DNA from: Sneathiella aquimaris
Lineage (GTDB): Bacteria; Pseudomonadota; Alphaproteobacteria; Sneathiellales; Sneathiellaceae
Direction of reading: 5' to 3'
Length of the DNA: 64,000 bases
NCBI RefSeq assembly: GCF_026409565.1
Contig: NZ_CP112881.1
Location: 1,845,501-1,909,500 of the forward strand
The notes beneath the pieces were generated by a model. That model did not search any database. It was not told the DNA's origin and saw only the letters and a program-made list of their open reading frames with translations. The position numbers were made by a program, and so were the translations under genes. This document shows, in pieces, positions 42,694 to 53,100 of the stretch (position 1 is its first letter; each line of letters starts with the position of its first letter).

Positions 42694-43090
42694 GAAGGTT
42701 TCCACTCGGTTTAAACGAAAATTCGTCGTTTTTCTTACCGCTTTTATTTGCGTTGCTGCAGCTGTTACGTCAAGTCCTGTTTTTGCGGGCAAAGCTGATG
42801 TGATTGATGTTGTCATAAAAAAGACGGAAGCCGATATGTATCGTTTTTCTGTGACGGTACGGCATGATGATGCAGGATGGGACCATTATGCAGATCGGTG
42901 GGATGTGCTGGATGAAAAGGGAACAATATTGGGAACCCGCGTTCTTATGCATCCTCATGATCATGAGCAGCCCTTTACCCGGTCCATGAAAATTTCCATT
43001 CCGATGCATGTCAAAGTTGTAAAAGTTCGCGCACGGGATAAAAAAGACGGTTATGGGGGCGAAGTGATTACCAAAAAACTCCCAGACTGA
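42692..43090 (+). CDS. Hypothetical periplasmic protein with His-rich loop
   Basis: A 132-residue exported protein: signal peptide with KRKFVVFLTAFICVAAAVTS and cleavage near VFAG, then a beta-rich domain (VIKKTEADMYRFSVTVRHDDAGWDHYADRWDVLD, TRVLMHPHDHEQPFTRSMK). The HPHDHE stretch may bind metal. No known domain name comes to mind. Start codon overlaps by two bases with that of the divergent LOG gene. Followed by two cytochrome genes on the same strand. Confidence 0.75.
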   Translation: MKVSTRFKRKFVVFLTAFICVAAAVTSSPVFAGKADVIDVVIKKTEADMYRFSVTVRHDDAGWDHYADRWDVLDEKGTILGTRVLMHPHDHEQPFTRSMKISIPMHVKVVKVRARDKKDGYGGEVITKKLPD

Positions 43091-43157
43091 TAAAGGGTGC
43101 GCGGATTGCACGTTAAGACCAAGATCCACGTTTATTATAACAAGCAAAGGGAATGCT

Positions 43158-43628
43158 ATGAAACGAGAAACAGTTAGATTGGCTTTAGTAAGTATTTTGG
43201 GTGCTTCCATTACTGTTGGAGCCGCTGTCGCGCATTCAGAAACCACGGGGATCCCGGAAGCCGACGCGCGAATTGCCAAGATGAAAATGCTTGGTGAAAA
43301 TATGAAAGCAATCGCTGCCGTGGCAAAGGGGGAGGCTGCCTACAGCCCTGACCTTAACAAAAATGCGGCAAAGATTGCCAGTATTGGCAAGGAAATGCCG
43401 ACGCTGTTTCCGGCAGGTTCAGGGGGAGAGAAAACCCGGTCAAAACCAGAAATCTGGATCAATAAAGAGGCATTCTCAAAATCAATTACCGCTTTTCAGA
43501 TGGCCTCTGAGAATTTACAAACTGCCGTTGCAACTGGCGATCAGGGAAAAATTGGCCAAGCATTGGGGGCGACAGGAAAAACCTGCGGCGGATGCCATAA
43601 ACCATTTCGGACACCAAAAGATCATTAA
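43158..43628 (+). CDS. Cytochrome c prime/c556 (class II cytochrome c)
   Basis: A 156-residue exported four-helix-bundle cytochrome. The signal peptide ends near VAHSE; the heme motif CGGCH is near the C-terminus (143-147), as in class II cytochromes, and a Met in KMKMLGENMK may be the sixth ligand. It could carry electrons or bind nitric oxide in the periplasm. It precedes the diheme cytochrome by 15 bases. Confidence 0.9.
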   Translation: MKRETVRLALVSILGASITVGAAVAHSETTGIPEADARIAKMKMLGENMKAIAAVAKGEAAYSPDLNKNAAKIASIGKEMPTLFPAGSGGEKTRSKPEIWINKEAFSKSITAFQMASENLQTAVATGDQGKIGQALGATGKTCGGCHKPFRTPKDH

Positions 43629-43643
43629 GGTCGGATCTGATCC

Positions 43644-44516
43644 GTGAGCAAAATATCCAGAGTCATGATCTGTTCAATTTTTGGATGGATCATGCTTGGC
43701 TCAAATGGTCTGGCCCAGTCAATTGAAGAAGGGGCGTACCTGACCGCCGCTGCGGGGTGCAAAGCCTGCCATACACAACCAAAAGGCGCCGGTCAGGAGT
43801 ATGCTGGTGGCCGGGCGCTTGATACTCCTTTTGGAACATTCTATACCCCCAACATCACTTTTGATCCCGACACAGGTATTGGACGCTGGTCTGATGCTGA
43901 TTTCGTCAAGGCGTTGAAAAAGGGGATTAGTCCGGAAGGCTTTCACTATTTTCCAGCGTTCCCGTATACCAGTTATACCAATATGACGGATCGGGACGCT
44001 CGTTCCATCTATGCATATTTAAAAAGCCTGCCCCCCGTACAGGCCCCAAATAAGCCTCATGATATAGGGGCTCCTTTTTCGTGGCGTTGGTTGCAGTGGG
44101 GGTGGAAAATCCTGTTTTTTAAAGAAGGAGGCAGTTCCGTCCCGGTAATTCAGTCGTCAGCAGATCGAGGGAATTATTTGGTAAACGCCTTAGGCCATTG
44201 CGGGGAATGTCATACGCCCAGAAATGCACTGGGCGGGATTGATCGCGATCTGTATCTTGCGGGCAGTGCAAGCGGTGGTGAGGGGGAACTTGTTCCGAAC
44301 ATCACCCCGGACAAAGAAACCGGAATAGGGGATTGGTCCAAACTGGACATGGTCAGTTTTCTGGAAACAGGTATGAAACCGAATTTCGATGATGTGCAGG
44401 GAACCATGGAAGATGTCATTACCCATGGAACATCCAAGCTGACGAAAGAAGATCGTACAGCTATTGCTGATTTTCTGTTTTCGGTCGCGCCCGTAAAAAA
44501 CAAAGTGAAAAAATAG
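43644..44516 (+). CDS. Diheme cytochrome c
   Basis: A 290-residue exported protein with two class I heme motifs: CKACH at 39-43 and CGECH at 186-190, each in a domain of about 130 residues (GGRALDTPFGTFYTPNITFDPDTGIG, and LVPNITPDKETGIGDWS). The layout is that of membrane-associated electron-transfer subunits that partner periplasmic dehydrogenases such as alcohol/aldehyde dehydrogenases. GTG start. Cotranscribed with the c556-type cytochrome. Confidence 0.9.
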   Translation: MSKISRVMICSIFGWIMLGSNGLAQSIEEGAYLTAAAGCKACHTQPKGAGQEYAGGRALDTPFGTFYTPNITFDPDTGIGRWSDADFVKALKKGISPEGFHYFPAFPYTSYTNMTDRDARSIYAYLKSLPPVQAPNKPHDIGAPFSWRWLQWGWKILFFKEGGSSVPVIQSSADRGNYLVNALGHCGECHTPRNALGGIDRDLYLAGSASGGEGELVPNITPDKETGIGDWSKLDMVSFLETGMKPNFDDVQGTMEDVITHGTSKLTKEDRTAIADFLFSVAPVKNKVKK

Positions 44517-44612
44517 TCGAAAATCTTGAGGATAGACGCGCAAAATCAGTCTGTTGCGTCAATCGCGTCTAAGGTCCATACTGTTTCAAAATGGTAAACG
44601 GGTGAGGGTGCT

Positions 44613-45779
44613 GTGCGGGTTTTCGGAATTCTGGTTACATTATTGGTCATTGCGGGTTTGGGGCTTTTCTTCTGGCTATACGGGGATGGTGAACCTGAAC
44701 TTGCAAATAAGGAAACACCAACCGCTTCCCCTGATAAGAAAAAAGAGGAGAGGGTTAAACCGGCAACTGATACGGCTGAACAGTCATCGCCCAAATCGAC
44801 CGCGAATACAGAGTTGCCGTCTAAACCCGACCCTCAAGACCTGAATAAAAAACCTGTTATCATCACAAAGGAAGACAGTAAACCGAATACCCCTTCGGGT
44901 ATCGCGGCTATGGCAGCCCCCGCATTTGATGTTGTACGGGTAGATAAGAATTGCGGGTTGCTGGTTGCAGGAACTTCTGAGCCAACAGCCATTGTTCGAA
45001 TTTTTGTCGGGGATACAGAAATTGGCAAGACACAGGCCAGCCGGCGAGGCGAATGGATTTACCTGGCAACAGACCCCTTGCCAATGGGCCCGCAACAGAT
45101 CAACGCAATAGCCGTTAATCCAAATGGTCAGGAAGTGGAAACAGCCCGCATGGTCATCATGCAGGTGCCCGACTGTACCAAAGCGATTGAAGAACGGGCG
45201 CCCGCCATTGCCTTGTTGACACCAAAATCAGAGGATAAGAAAGAAGCTTTTAACAAGCGTATTTCGAAGCTTCTTCAGTTGCCTGAACCACAAGGGGATC
45301 GCACAGCAGCCAAAGATCTTTCCGTTGGCGCCATCGACTATAATGATAAAGGCGATGTCGCCCTTTCTGGCAAAGGAAAGCCTGGCAATGATGTGCAGGT
45401 CTATCTGGAGAACAAGCCTGTCGGAACAGCAACGGTGGATGAAAAAGGGAATTGGCGACTGGTTCCGAAAAAAGAAATCGAAGCCGGGAAATATACCTTG
45501 CGGGCAGATCAAACCGATCCAAAAGGGAAAGTAATTTCCCGTGTCGAAATACCGTTTAAACGGGAAGCTGCGGATGATGTAATTCTTGCAAAAGGTGGTC
45601 TTGAAATTCGGGCGATTGTTCAACCTGGGAACAGTCTCTGGCGGATTGCCCGCCGCATGTATGGCGAAGGCACTCATTACACCACAATTTATCAGGCCAA
45701 TCAGGAACAGATTAAAGATCCAGATCTGATTTTCCCGGGCCAGATCTTTAAATTGCCGTCAGAAGAAACCACAAATTAA
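44613..45779 (+). CDS. LysM peptidoglycan-binding protein with membrane anchor
   Basis: A 388-residue protein: N-terminal helix (FGILVTLLVIAGLGLFFWLYG), a Lys/Pro/Thr-rich linker (residues 30-95), two Ig-like/bacterial beta domains (CGLLVAGTSEPTAIVRIFVGDTEIG; DVALSGKGKPGNDVQVYLENKPVGTATVDEKGNWRLVP) and a C-terminal LysM (GNSLWRIARRMYGEG...DLIFPGQIFKLP). It likely sits in the periplasm and binds peptidoglycan. Starts with GTG after GAGGG. Confidence 0.85.
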   Translation: MRVFGILVTLLVIAGLGLFFWLYGDGEPELANKETPTASPDKKKEERVKPATDTAEQSSPKSTANTELPSKPDPQDLNKKPVIITKEDSKPNTPSGIAAMAAPAFDVVRVDKNCGLLVAGTSEPTAIVRIFVGDTEIGKTQASRRGEWIYLATDPLPMGPQQINAIAVNPNGQEVETARMVIMQVPDCTKAIEERAPAIALLTPKSEDKKEAFNKRISKLLQLPEPQGDRTAAKDLSVGAIDYNDKGDVALSGKGKPGNDVQVYLENKPVGTATVDEKGNWRLVPKKEIEAGKYTLRADQTDPKGKVISRVEIPFKREAADDVILAKGGLEIRAIVQPGNSLWRIARRMYGEGTHYTTIYQANQEQIKDPDLIFPGQIFKLPSEETTN

Positions 45780-45878
45780 TCTGAACACGGAACGATCAGC
45801 GTTGGTGCCGGGTTACAGGGTGCCTCTATGGAAGTGCGCCCTGATGCCTCCATTTTAAAAAAAGTTGTTATTTTCGTT

Positions 45879-46439
45879 TCAAACAGGGCCTGAGATTTTG
45901 GTCTCGACTTTACCGTCGTCTCCTGCAGGTTCTCTGGTGGGAGCGCGGGATACGCCTGCATTTGGGGCGACGTTAAAATCCCGAGGGGTTGTATCAGATG
46001 GATGCTGCCATCCAACTTCCTTGGCGAGCTCAATATAGGGGCGAACCTGCAGCATGGACATGATGACGGAGTTGAGCAATGCAAGGCCTGTCAGATCTTC
46101 TTCCAGCAGGTGGTCAATCATCAGGTAGATGTGGTGCCGTTTGGGTTCCAGAACAAATTTGATGTGGGGGTCGCCTGTTTCCCAAGCAACCAGATGAAGC
46201 AATCTTTCCCGGAAATTCGGTTTTTCGGCCGTATAGGGTAAGGGCCCCAGCTCTCCAAGAATACGAATTCGGTGATTGTTTTCGATGAGATCCAGTTTGG
46301 CCGAAAAATGCATTCGATCCCAAACAAATCGAAAAGATAACGGGGCCTTGGGAGCAACCCAAATCTGCTTTTCACTTCCTTCATTAATAAGATTGTCAAA
46401 TTTTGTGCTGCTTTTCAGCTCAATTTGTTGTTCAACCAT
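45879..46439 (-). CDS. Conserved-looking hypothetical cytoplasmic protein
   Basis: A 186-residue protein. The core has an alternating strand pattern (LSFRFVWDRMHFSAKLDLIENNHRIRILGELG, IKFVLEPKRHHIYLMIDHLLEEDLTGLALLNSVIMSMLQVRPYIELAKEVGW) and the C-terminal 45 residues are Pro/Asp-rich and probably disordered. I do not recognise the family. It is convergent with the LysM gene and divergent from the Atm1 gene. Confidence 0.6.
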   Translation of the reverse strand: MVEQQIELKSSTKFDNLINEGSEKQIWVAPKAPLSFRFVWDRMHFSAKLDLIENNHRIRILGELGPLPYTAEKPNFRERLLHLVAWETGDPHIKFVLEPKRHHIYLMIDHLLEEDLTGLALLNSVIMSMLQVRPYIELAKEVGWQHPSDTTPRDFNVAPNAGVSRAPTREPAGDDGKVETKISGPV

Positions 46440-46589
46440 CTTTTTTAACCCAATACTTAATAAATAGGAGTCTGCGTCACACCCATGGGGTATGACTTTA
46501 GCGATAAGTGGTTAATATTCTGGTAACTGAAAGGGACAATCTATAGGGTAATTCTACGCTATTTCTGACCGGGGAAATATTGAAAGCAT

Positions 46590-48431
46590 ATGAAGAATAC
46601 CAATTTTGATAGCCATAGTGAAACTGAAAAAAGAAGCCATTTTTCAACGGCGATAACGTTGCTTGGATATATTTGGACAAAAGACCGAATGGACCTCAAA
46701 ATCAGGGTTCTGATTGCTTTTACCTTTCTTCTGGCTGCAGAATTTGCATCCATATTTTCGCCCTATATTCTCAAATTTCTTGTTGATGATCTAACGCGCG
46801 ATGGAAAGCCCAGTGATTATTTGCTGGTGGTACCGATTGCCCTGATCATTGCTTATGGCGCAGCGCGCGTTTTTCAACAGGCTTTCGGCGAGTTAAGAGA
46901 CGCCATTTTTTCCAAAGTTGGGCAGAACGCAATTCGGCAGGTTGCCTTGCAGACCTTTCGTCATTTGCACAGGCTTTCTTTGCGGTTTCATATGGATCGT
47001 CAAACCGGAGGATTAAGCCGGGTTATTGAGCGGGGAACAAAAGGGATCGATTTCCTGCTGCGCTTCATGTTGTTCAATATCATTCCAACCGTTCTTAAAA
47101 TTATAATCATCTGTGGGATTATGTGGGTGGAATACGGGATCGCCATGTCGTTGATTACGGCGGTCACATTGTTTGGCTATATTTATTTTACGTTGGCTGT
47201 CACCGAATGGCGTCTGAAGTACCGGCGCCGTATGAACGAAAAAGACAGCGAAGCGAACACCAAAGCAATCGACAGCCTGCTGAACTTTGAAACTGTAAAA
47301 TACTTTGGCAATGAAGATCATGAAAGCAGCCGTTTTGACAAGGCGATAGCCGGTTATGAAAAGGCTGCCGTGCAAAGTCAGACGACCCTTGCATATTTGA
47401 ATATCGGTCAGGGTTTCATCATCAGTATCGGGATGGTTCTTGTCTTGTATATCTCTGCGAGTGGCGTCGTTGCGGGAACAATGACGGTTGGCGATTTCGT
47501 CGCAGCGCATGCGTTTTTGATGTTGCTTGTTCAACCGCTGAATTTTCTGGGTTTTGTTTACCGTGAAATCAAGCAAAGCCTGGTTGATATGGAAAAAATG
47601 TTCGAGCTACTGAGTGTCGGGCGGGAAATTGACGACAAACAGGGGGCAGAGCCTTTGCCGGAAGGGGCCGGTGAGATCGCGTTTAATGCCGTCAATTTCG
47701 GCTATGAGGAAAACCGCCAAATTCTACATGATGTCTCGTTTAAGGTGAAGGCCGGACAGAAGGTGGCGATTGTTGGTCCTTCCGGGGCGGGAAAATCTAC
47801 AATTTCCCGGATCCTTTTCCGTTTTTATGATGTGAATAGTGGCACCGTGACGATTGACGGCAAAAACATACAGGATGTAACGCAACGATCGTTGCGGGCG
47901 GCCATCGGCATCGTCCCGCAGGATACGGTGCTGTTCAATGATACGATCCTGTATAATGTTGGATACGGCCGACCGGAGGCGAGCGAGGCTGAAATTCGTG
48001 AGGCAGCCCGCCTTGCCAGCATTGATAAATTCATTGAAAAACTGCCAGAGGGTTACGATACTATGGTGGGGGAGCGTGGATTAAAACTGTCTGGCGGAGA
48101 AAAACAACGCGTTGCCATTGCAAGGACGATTTTGAAAGGGCCTCGAATTCTCCTGTTTGACGAAGCGACATCAGCATTGGATTCCCACACAGAACGCGAA
48201 ATCCAGGAAAGCTTGAAAGAGGTTTCCAAAGACAGGACAACGCTTGTTATTGCTCATCGGTTATCGACGGTCGTGGATGCGGATGAGATTATTGTTCTGG
48301 ACGCCGGACGGATTGTCGAAAAAGGGAGCCATCAGGCCTTGCTGGACCAAAATGGTCAATATGCAGATATGTGGGCGCGTCAGCAAGAGGTCGCCGACTA
48401 TCAGGAAAAATTGGAGCAGGCGATGACCTGA
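46590..48431 (+). CDS. Atm1-type ABC exporter
   Basis: A 613-residue half-transporter: six-helix membrane domain (residues about 20-335, LLGYIWTKDRMDLKIRVLIAFTF; TGGLSRVIERGTKGIDFLLRFMLFNIIPT is the Atm1/ABCB7 signature) and an ATPase (Walker A GPSGAGKST, signature LKLSGGEKQRVAIAR, Walker B ILLFDEATSALD). Bacterial Atm1 exports glutathione-metal complexes and aids heavy-metal tolerance. No other gene is in its operon. Confidence 0.92.
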   Translation: MKNTNFDSHSETEKRSHFSTAITLLGYIWTKDRMDLKIRVLIAFTFLLAAEFASIFSPYILKFLVDDLTRDGKPSDYLLVVPIALIIAYGAARVFQQAFGELRDAIFSKVGQNAIRQVALQTFRHLHRLSLRFHMDRQTGGLSRVIERGTKGIDFLLRFMLFNIIPTVLKIIIICGIMWVEYGIAMSLITAVTLFGYIYFTLAVTEWRLKYRRRMNEKDSEANTKAIDSLLNFETVKYFGNEDHESSRFDKAIAGYEKAAVQSQTTLAYLNIGQGFIISIGMVLVLYISASGVVAGTMTVGDFVAAHAFLMLLVQPLNFLGFVYREIKQSLVDMEKMFELLSVGREIDDKQGAEPLPEGAGEIAFNAVNFGYEENRQILHDVSFKVKAGQKVAIVGPSGAGKSTISRILFRFYDVNSGTVTIDGKNIQDVTQRSLRAAIGIVPQDTVLFNDTILYNVGYGRPEASEAEIREAARLASIDKFIEKLPEGYDTMVGERGLKLSGGEKQRVAIARTILKGPRILLFDEATSALDSHTEREIQESLKEVSKDRTTLVIAHRLSTVVDADEIIVLDAGRIVEKGSHQALLDQNGQYADMWARQQEVADYQEKLEQAMT

Positions 48432-48542
48432 CCCTCGGTTGCTTAACCCGGAACCGTTGCCTAAACGGATATTTTGGTTCTTTTTATCCGGTACATACGG
48501 TATACGGCTATTATATAAAGAGTAATTCGAAAGACGAGAAAT

Positions 48543-49241
48543 ATGGATACACTGAAAACAGTAATGGTGCCGATTAACCGCGAAGGGTATCGGTTCGTTG
48601 CTATCTTTGCCGCCATTACCCTGCTTTTGTTCCTTTTCACCTGGTCGTTTCTGGGGTGGATCGGGGTTATATTGACATTGTGGTGCGTCTACTTTTTTCG
48701 CGATCCCGATAGGCATGTGCCAACTCGCGAAGGGTTGATTGTCAGCCCGGCCGACGGTGTTGTTCAATTGATTGAACGTGCAGTCCCACCTGAAGAACTG
48801 GGAATGGGTTCAGACCCTTTGCTTCGGATTAGCGTTTTCCTGAATGTTTTCAATGTACATGTTAATCGTATCCCGTTGGGCGGTACAATTGTTAAGCAGG
48901 TTTACCGTCCGGGAAAATTCCTGAACGCTGCTTTGGACAAGGCATCTGAAGAAAATGAACGCCATGCTGTTCATTTGAAAACGGAAGACGGAAAAGACAT
49001 CGTCTTTGTTCAGATCGCAGGCCTGGTCGCACGCCGCATCCTTTGCCATCTGGTGGATGGACAGGAAGTAAAAACAGGAGAGCGTTTTGGTCTGATCCGG
49101 TTTGGTAGCCGGACTGATATTTTTCTGCCAGAAGGGGTGGAGCCTCTCGTCGGCGTCGGTCAGAATATGGTCGGTGGTGAAACGGTTATTGCTGACTTAA
49201 AAGCAGAAAATGAAACACCTGTAGTGGTTGAGGTTCGATAA
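48543..49241 (+). CDS. psd: Phosphatidylserine decarboxylase proenzyme
   Basis: A 232-residue protein: an N-terminal hydrophobic region ([27 protein letters not shown]), the substrate site [30 protein letters not shown], and the self-cleavage motif in [13 protein letters not shown] (Gly-Ser). The cleaved Ser becomes the pyruvoyl group. It makes phosphatidylethanolamine; pssA follows directly with no spacer. Confidence 0.94.
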   Translation: MDTLKTVMVPINREGYRFVAIFAAITLLLFLFTWSFLGWIGVILTLWCVYFFRDPDRHVPTREGLIVSPADGVVQLIERAVPPEELGMGSDPLLRISVFLNVFNVHVNRIPLGGTIVKQVYRPGKFLNAALDKASEENERHAVHLKTEDGKDIVFVQIAGLVARRILCHLVDGQEVKTGERFGLIRFGSRTDIFLPEGVEPLVGVGQNMVGGETVIADLKAENETPVVVEVR

Positions 49242-50096
49242 ATGGCATTTAGTCGGCGCAGACGGTTTAGGGAATTACCGATTAATTCTTTAATTCCTAA
49301 TATGTTGACCACACTTGCGCTTTGCGCGGGACTGACGTCTGTTCGCTTTGCACTGGAAGAAAAATGGGAAATGGCTGTTGTGGCCATTCTTGTCGCCGGT
49401 GTACTGGACGGACTGGACGGTCGAATGGCGCGGCTTTTGAAAGGAAGTTCAAAATTCGGTGCTGAACTGGATAGCCTTTCAGATTTTGTCAGTTTTGGCG
49501 TGGCGCCGGCGATTGTTCTTTATCTTTGGACCCTTGATGCGGGCCTAGGGAGCTTTGGCTGGATCGTATCACTTGTATATACGGTTTCCTGCGGGCTTCG
49601 GCTTGCCCGGTTTAATGCCATGCTGGAAGAAGACGTTCCTGCCTGGGAATCCCGGTATTTTACCGGGATCGCCGCGCCGGGCGGCGCATCAATTTCGCTT
49701 TTGTTCATGGTCGTTAGTTTTTACTCCGATGCCGAGATTTTCAAATCCGGTGTTTTGAACGGGGCCTGGTTGTTGTTCATGGCGTTTCTGATGGCTAGTC
49801 GAATTCCGACTTTTTCCATAAAACGCGCCCGTATCGCCCGCCGGTATATCATGCCGTTTCTGATCCTGGTCGGTGGTATGGCAGCTGTTATGGTAAGCTA
49901 CCCATGGGAGTTTTTAACAGGTGTCGCCCTTGTCTATCTTGGGACAATTCCTTTTGCGGTTGCAACCCATCGCCGGCTTGAAAAAGAAGAAGCCCTTAAG
50001 GCTGAAAAGGCTGCAAACCCTGCTGATGGTAATATGGTAGGGGACGCAGAGACGAAAAATACTGATACCACTACGACGGATACGGACAAGAAGTAA
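49242..50096 (+). CDS. pssA: CDP-diacylglycerol-serine O-phosphatidyltransferase
   Basis: A 284-residue membrane enzyme with the CDP-alcohol phosphotransferase motif DGLDGRMARLLKGSSKFGAELDSLSDFVSFG. It makes phosphatidylserine from CDP-diacylglycerol and serine, which the preceding decarboxylase converts. The last 45 residues (from about EKEEALKAEKAANP) form a charged tail rich in Thr/Asp that is not part of the fold. Confidence 0.94.
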   Translation: MAFSRRRRFRELPINSLIPNMLTTLALCAGLTSVRFALEEKWEMAVVAILVAGVLDGLDGRMARLLKGSSKFGAELDSLSDFVSFGVAPAIVLYLWTLDAGLGSFGWIVSLVYTVSCGLRLARFNAMLEEDVPAWESRYFTGIAAPGGASISLLFMVVSFYSDAEIFKSGVLNGAWLLFMAFLMASRIPTFSIKRARIARRYIMPFLILVGGMAAVMVSYPWEFLTGVALVYLGTIPFAVATHRRLEKEEALKAEKAANPADGNMVGDAETKNTDTTTTDTDKK

Positions 50097-50165
50097 TCAG
50101 GGGTTGGCAGTCTTCAGCAGCTTATTGTAAAGATTGCGCGATCTTAAAAAGACGATAAAAGAGAA

Positions 50166-50196
50166 GGGCGGCTGAATTACTCAGCCGCCCTTTTTT
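50166..50196. terminator. Terminator between pssA and the RND pump gene
   Basis: GGGCGGCTGA and TCAGCCGCCC form a perfect ten-base stem around ATTAC, then six Ts. Convergent genes share it; the pump gene stop lies at its right edge. Confidence 0.88.
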
Positions 50197-53100
50197 CATT
50201 CAGCGGGCTGAGCCGCTTGATTAATTTGCTTCTGGCGTAGTGCCTTCTTCCTTTTTCGGCTCTCAAAGAAAGAGCCTACATTGGCACCAACCATCAACAG
50301 GCTTGGGGTCACAATCAGTGTAAGGGCGGTTGCGAAGGTCAGACCAAAGGCAACGGCCGTCGACAGCTGAACCCACCACTGGGAGGAGGGGGCTCCAGTG
50401 ACCACCTCGCGGGTGAAGAAGTCTATGTTGACCTGCATTGCCATTGGCAGCAATCCAAAGATCGTTGTTACCGTTGTCAGCATAACCGGGCGCAAACGTT
50501 GAGCCCCAGTTCGCAGGATGGCTTCCATTGCATCCATACCTTGTCGCCTTAAATGGGCGAAGGTGTCGATGAGAACAATATTATTATTCACCACAATACC
50601 GGCTAGTGAAATAACACCAACCCCCGTCATGACGATGCCAAAGGGTTGGCCGGTGACGATCAAGCCAACAAAAACGCCAATCGTAGACATTATTACCGCA
50701 GTGAGGATCAGAAACGCGTGATAGAAGCTGTTAAACTGGGTAACCAGAATAATCGCCATCATGAACAGTGCCACACCAAAAGCTTTCCCTAGGAAAGCCT
50801 GTGCTTTTTTCTGTTCTTCGTCTTCACCTTTAAAGGTGAAATTCACCGCTGGATCAATATTGGCTTTGTTGATCAGCCAGTTCTGGATTTCCTGAACTTT
50901 GTTGTCAACAAGCACCCCTTCTCGAACGTTTGCTTTGACGGTCATAACCCGCTTCGAGTCAACACGCTTGATGGTGCCGACCTTTTGCTGTGCCGTTCGG
51001 GTGACGAAGTTGGAAATAGGGACCATGCCCTGCGCGGTATTAACCCGCAGATTATCCAGCTGTTCCAAACTGCGATAACTCATCGGAAAACGGAGGCGAA
51101 TTTCGACTTCGTCATCAACTTCCTGAGGGCGATATTCATGGGCTTTGATCCCGTTTGTGACAAGTTGGATGGTTTTACCAACCGTTGTCACATCCGCACC
51201 AAACCGTCCCGCCTGAGCCCGGTCAACTTCGATTTCCCATTCAATGCCGGGGATGGCACGACTGTCTTCCAAGTCGATGAGGTCATCAACATTTTGCTCC
51301 AGATGGTCCCGAATTTTTGCGATTTCCGGGGCCAGTTTTTCTGGAAAACGTGATGAAAGCTCGATCTGAATATGCTTTCCGGTAGGAGGACCATTATCGG
51401 GTTTGCGCACTTCAACGGCAATACCGGCAATATGTTTGGTTTTTTTCCGGATATCCTCAAATACTTCCGCCGCTGGACGCCGTTCCTGCCAGTCCTTGAA
51501 TTCCATGTTGATGATGCCGATTACATCTTCGGACACATCCTGACCACTGCTACCACCCCCTGTTTTTGTATAAACAGACGAGAAATCTTCTAATTTCAAG
51601 ATTTCGTTTTCAACGGCTTTAACCAGATCATCTTTTTCAATCGTTGACATGTTGCCGCGGGCATGAACATAGGCGAGGGCCATTTCTGGCTCAACATTCG
51701 GGAAAAATTCGACGCCGTTGCCGTGTTGGGAGTAGTAATATTGGACCCCTACCAAGCAGACAACCGCAACCATTACAATCTTCATTGGATTGCGAAGGGC
51801 AAAGGAAAGGGTTTTGATATAGAGCCCGGTGCCGCCGCCAATTGTACGAATATCACCACTTTCAGCCGCAGCAAGCGCACTGAGTGTCTTTGAATTAACG
51901 GACCCGGGCTTGCCAAAAACAGATCCCAGTGTTGGTACAAAAACCAACGCCATTAACAAGGATCCGGTCAGGGTCGTGATCAATGTGATTGGCAGGAATT
52001 TCATAAATTCACCTACCACACCCGGCCAGAAAAGAAGCGGCATGAACACGGCGAGGGTTGTTGCTGTTGAGGCAATAATGGGCCAGGCCATCCGTTTCGC
52101 GGCGAGGCCATAGGCTTCAACTTTATCAAAGCCTTCCGCCATTTTCCGGTCTGCAAACTCGGTAACAACGATGGCCCCATCGACCAGCATGCCCACGGCA
52201 AGGATCAGGCCAAACAGGACAACGATATTGACTGTGAAGCCAAAAAGATAAAGGTATAAAATCCCGATGAGAAACGATCCGGGGATCGACAAACCGACAA
52301 GACCGGCTGTGCGAACGCCCAAGGCGCTGATCACTACAACCATCACCAAGATAATGGCGCTAATGATGTTATTCTGCAAATCCTGCAGCATCGTCCGGAT
52401 ATCCTGGGACTTATCCTGACTGAAGGTAACCTGTAAGCCCTCTGGCCAGATTTTCTGTTCCTCACGGACCAACGCCTGCACATCCTCGATGGTATCAATG
52501 ATGTTTTCGCCAAGCCGTTTCTTTATTTCCAGAACAACTGCGGGTTTTCCGTTTAATCGTGCGTAGCTTTCTGCATCTTTGAAGGTTCGACGTATGTCAG
52601 TTACATCACCAAGCGTTACGACACCTTCGCCCGAGACTTTTAACGGGATTGAAAAAACGTCTTCAGCGGTTTCGAACAGTCCGGGGACCTTGATGGAAAA
52701 ACGTCCTTTTCCGGTATCCATGGAGCCAGCCGCGACCAGCTTATTGTTGAGTTGAACCGCATTGATAAGGTCGGAACTGGAAATGTTATAGCTTTCCAGT
52801 TTTACAGGATCGATAATAACTTCCAAAACCTCTTCCCGGTCACCACCGATATCAGCGGCCAAAACGCCCGGCAATCCTTCGATGTCATCCTGCAGGTCTT
52901 TGGCAATACGGATTAAGGAGCGGGTAGGCAGGTCGCCGGAAAGGGTCACAACCAAGACCGGGAACAAGCCCACATTGACTTCGTTTACCGAAGGATCATC
53001 CGTTTCTTCGGGAAGTTCCTTTTTTGCAATATCAACCTTTTCACGCACATCGTCCAAAGCGGAATCCGCATCGAACCCAGCTTCAAATTCCATCAGGACA

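Noticed and set aside
46510-46530. TTAA-N7-GTAAC upstream of the Atm1 gene
   Set aside because: The second half is mismatched (GTAA), so it is below the standard used for the two perfect boxes.
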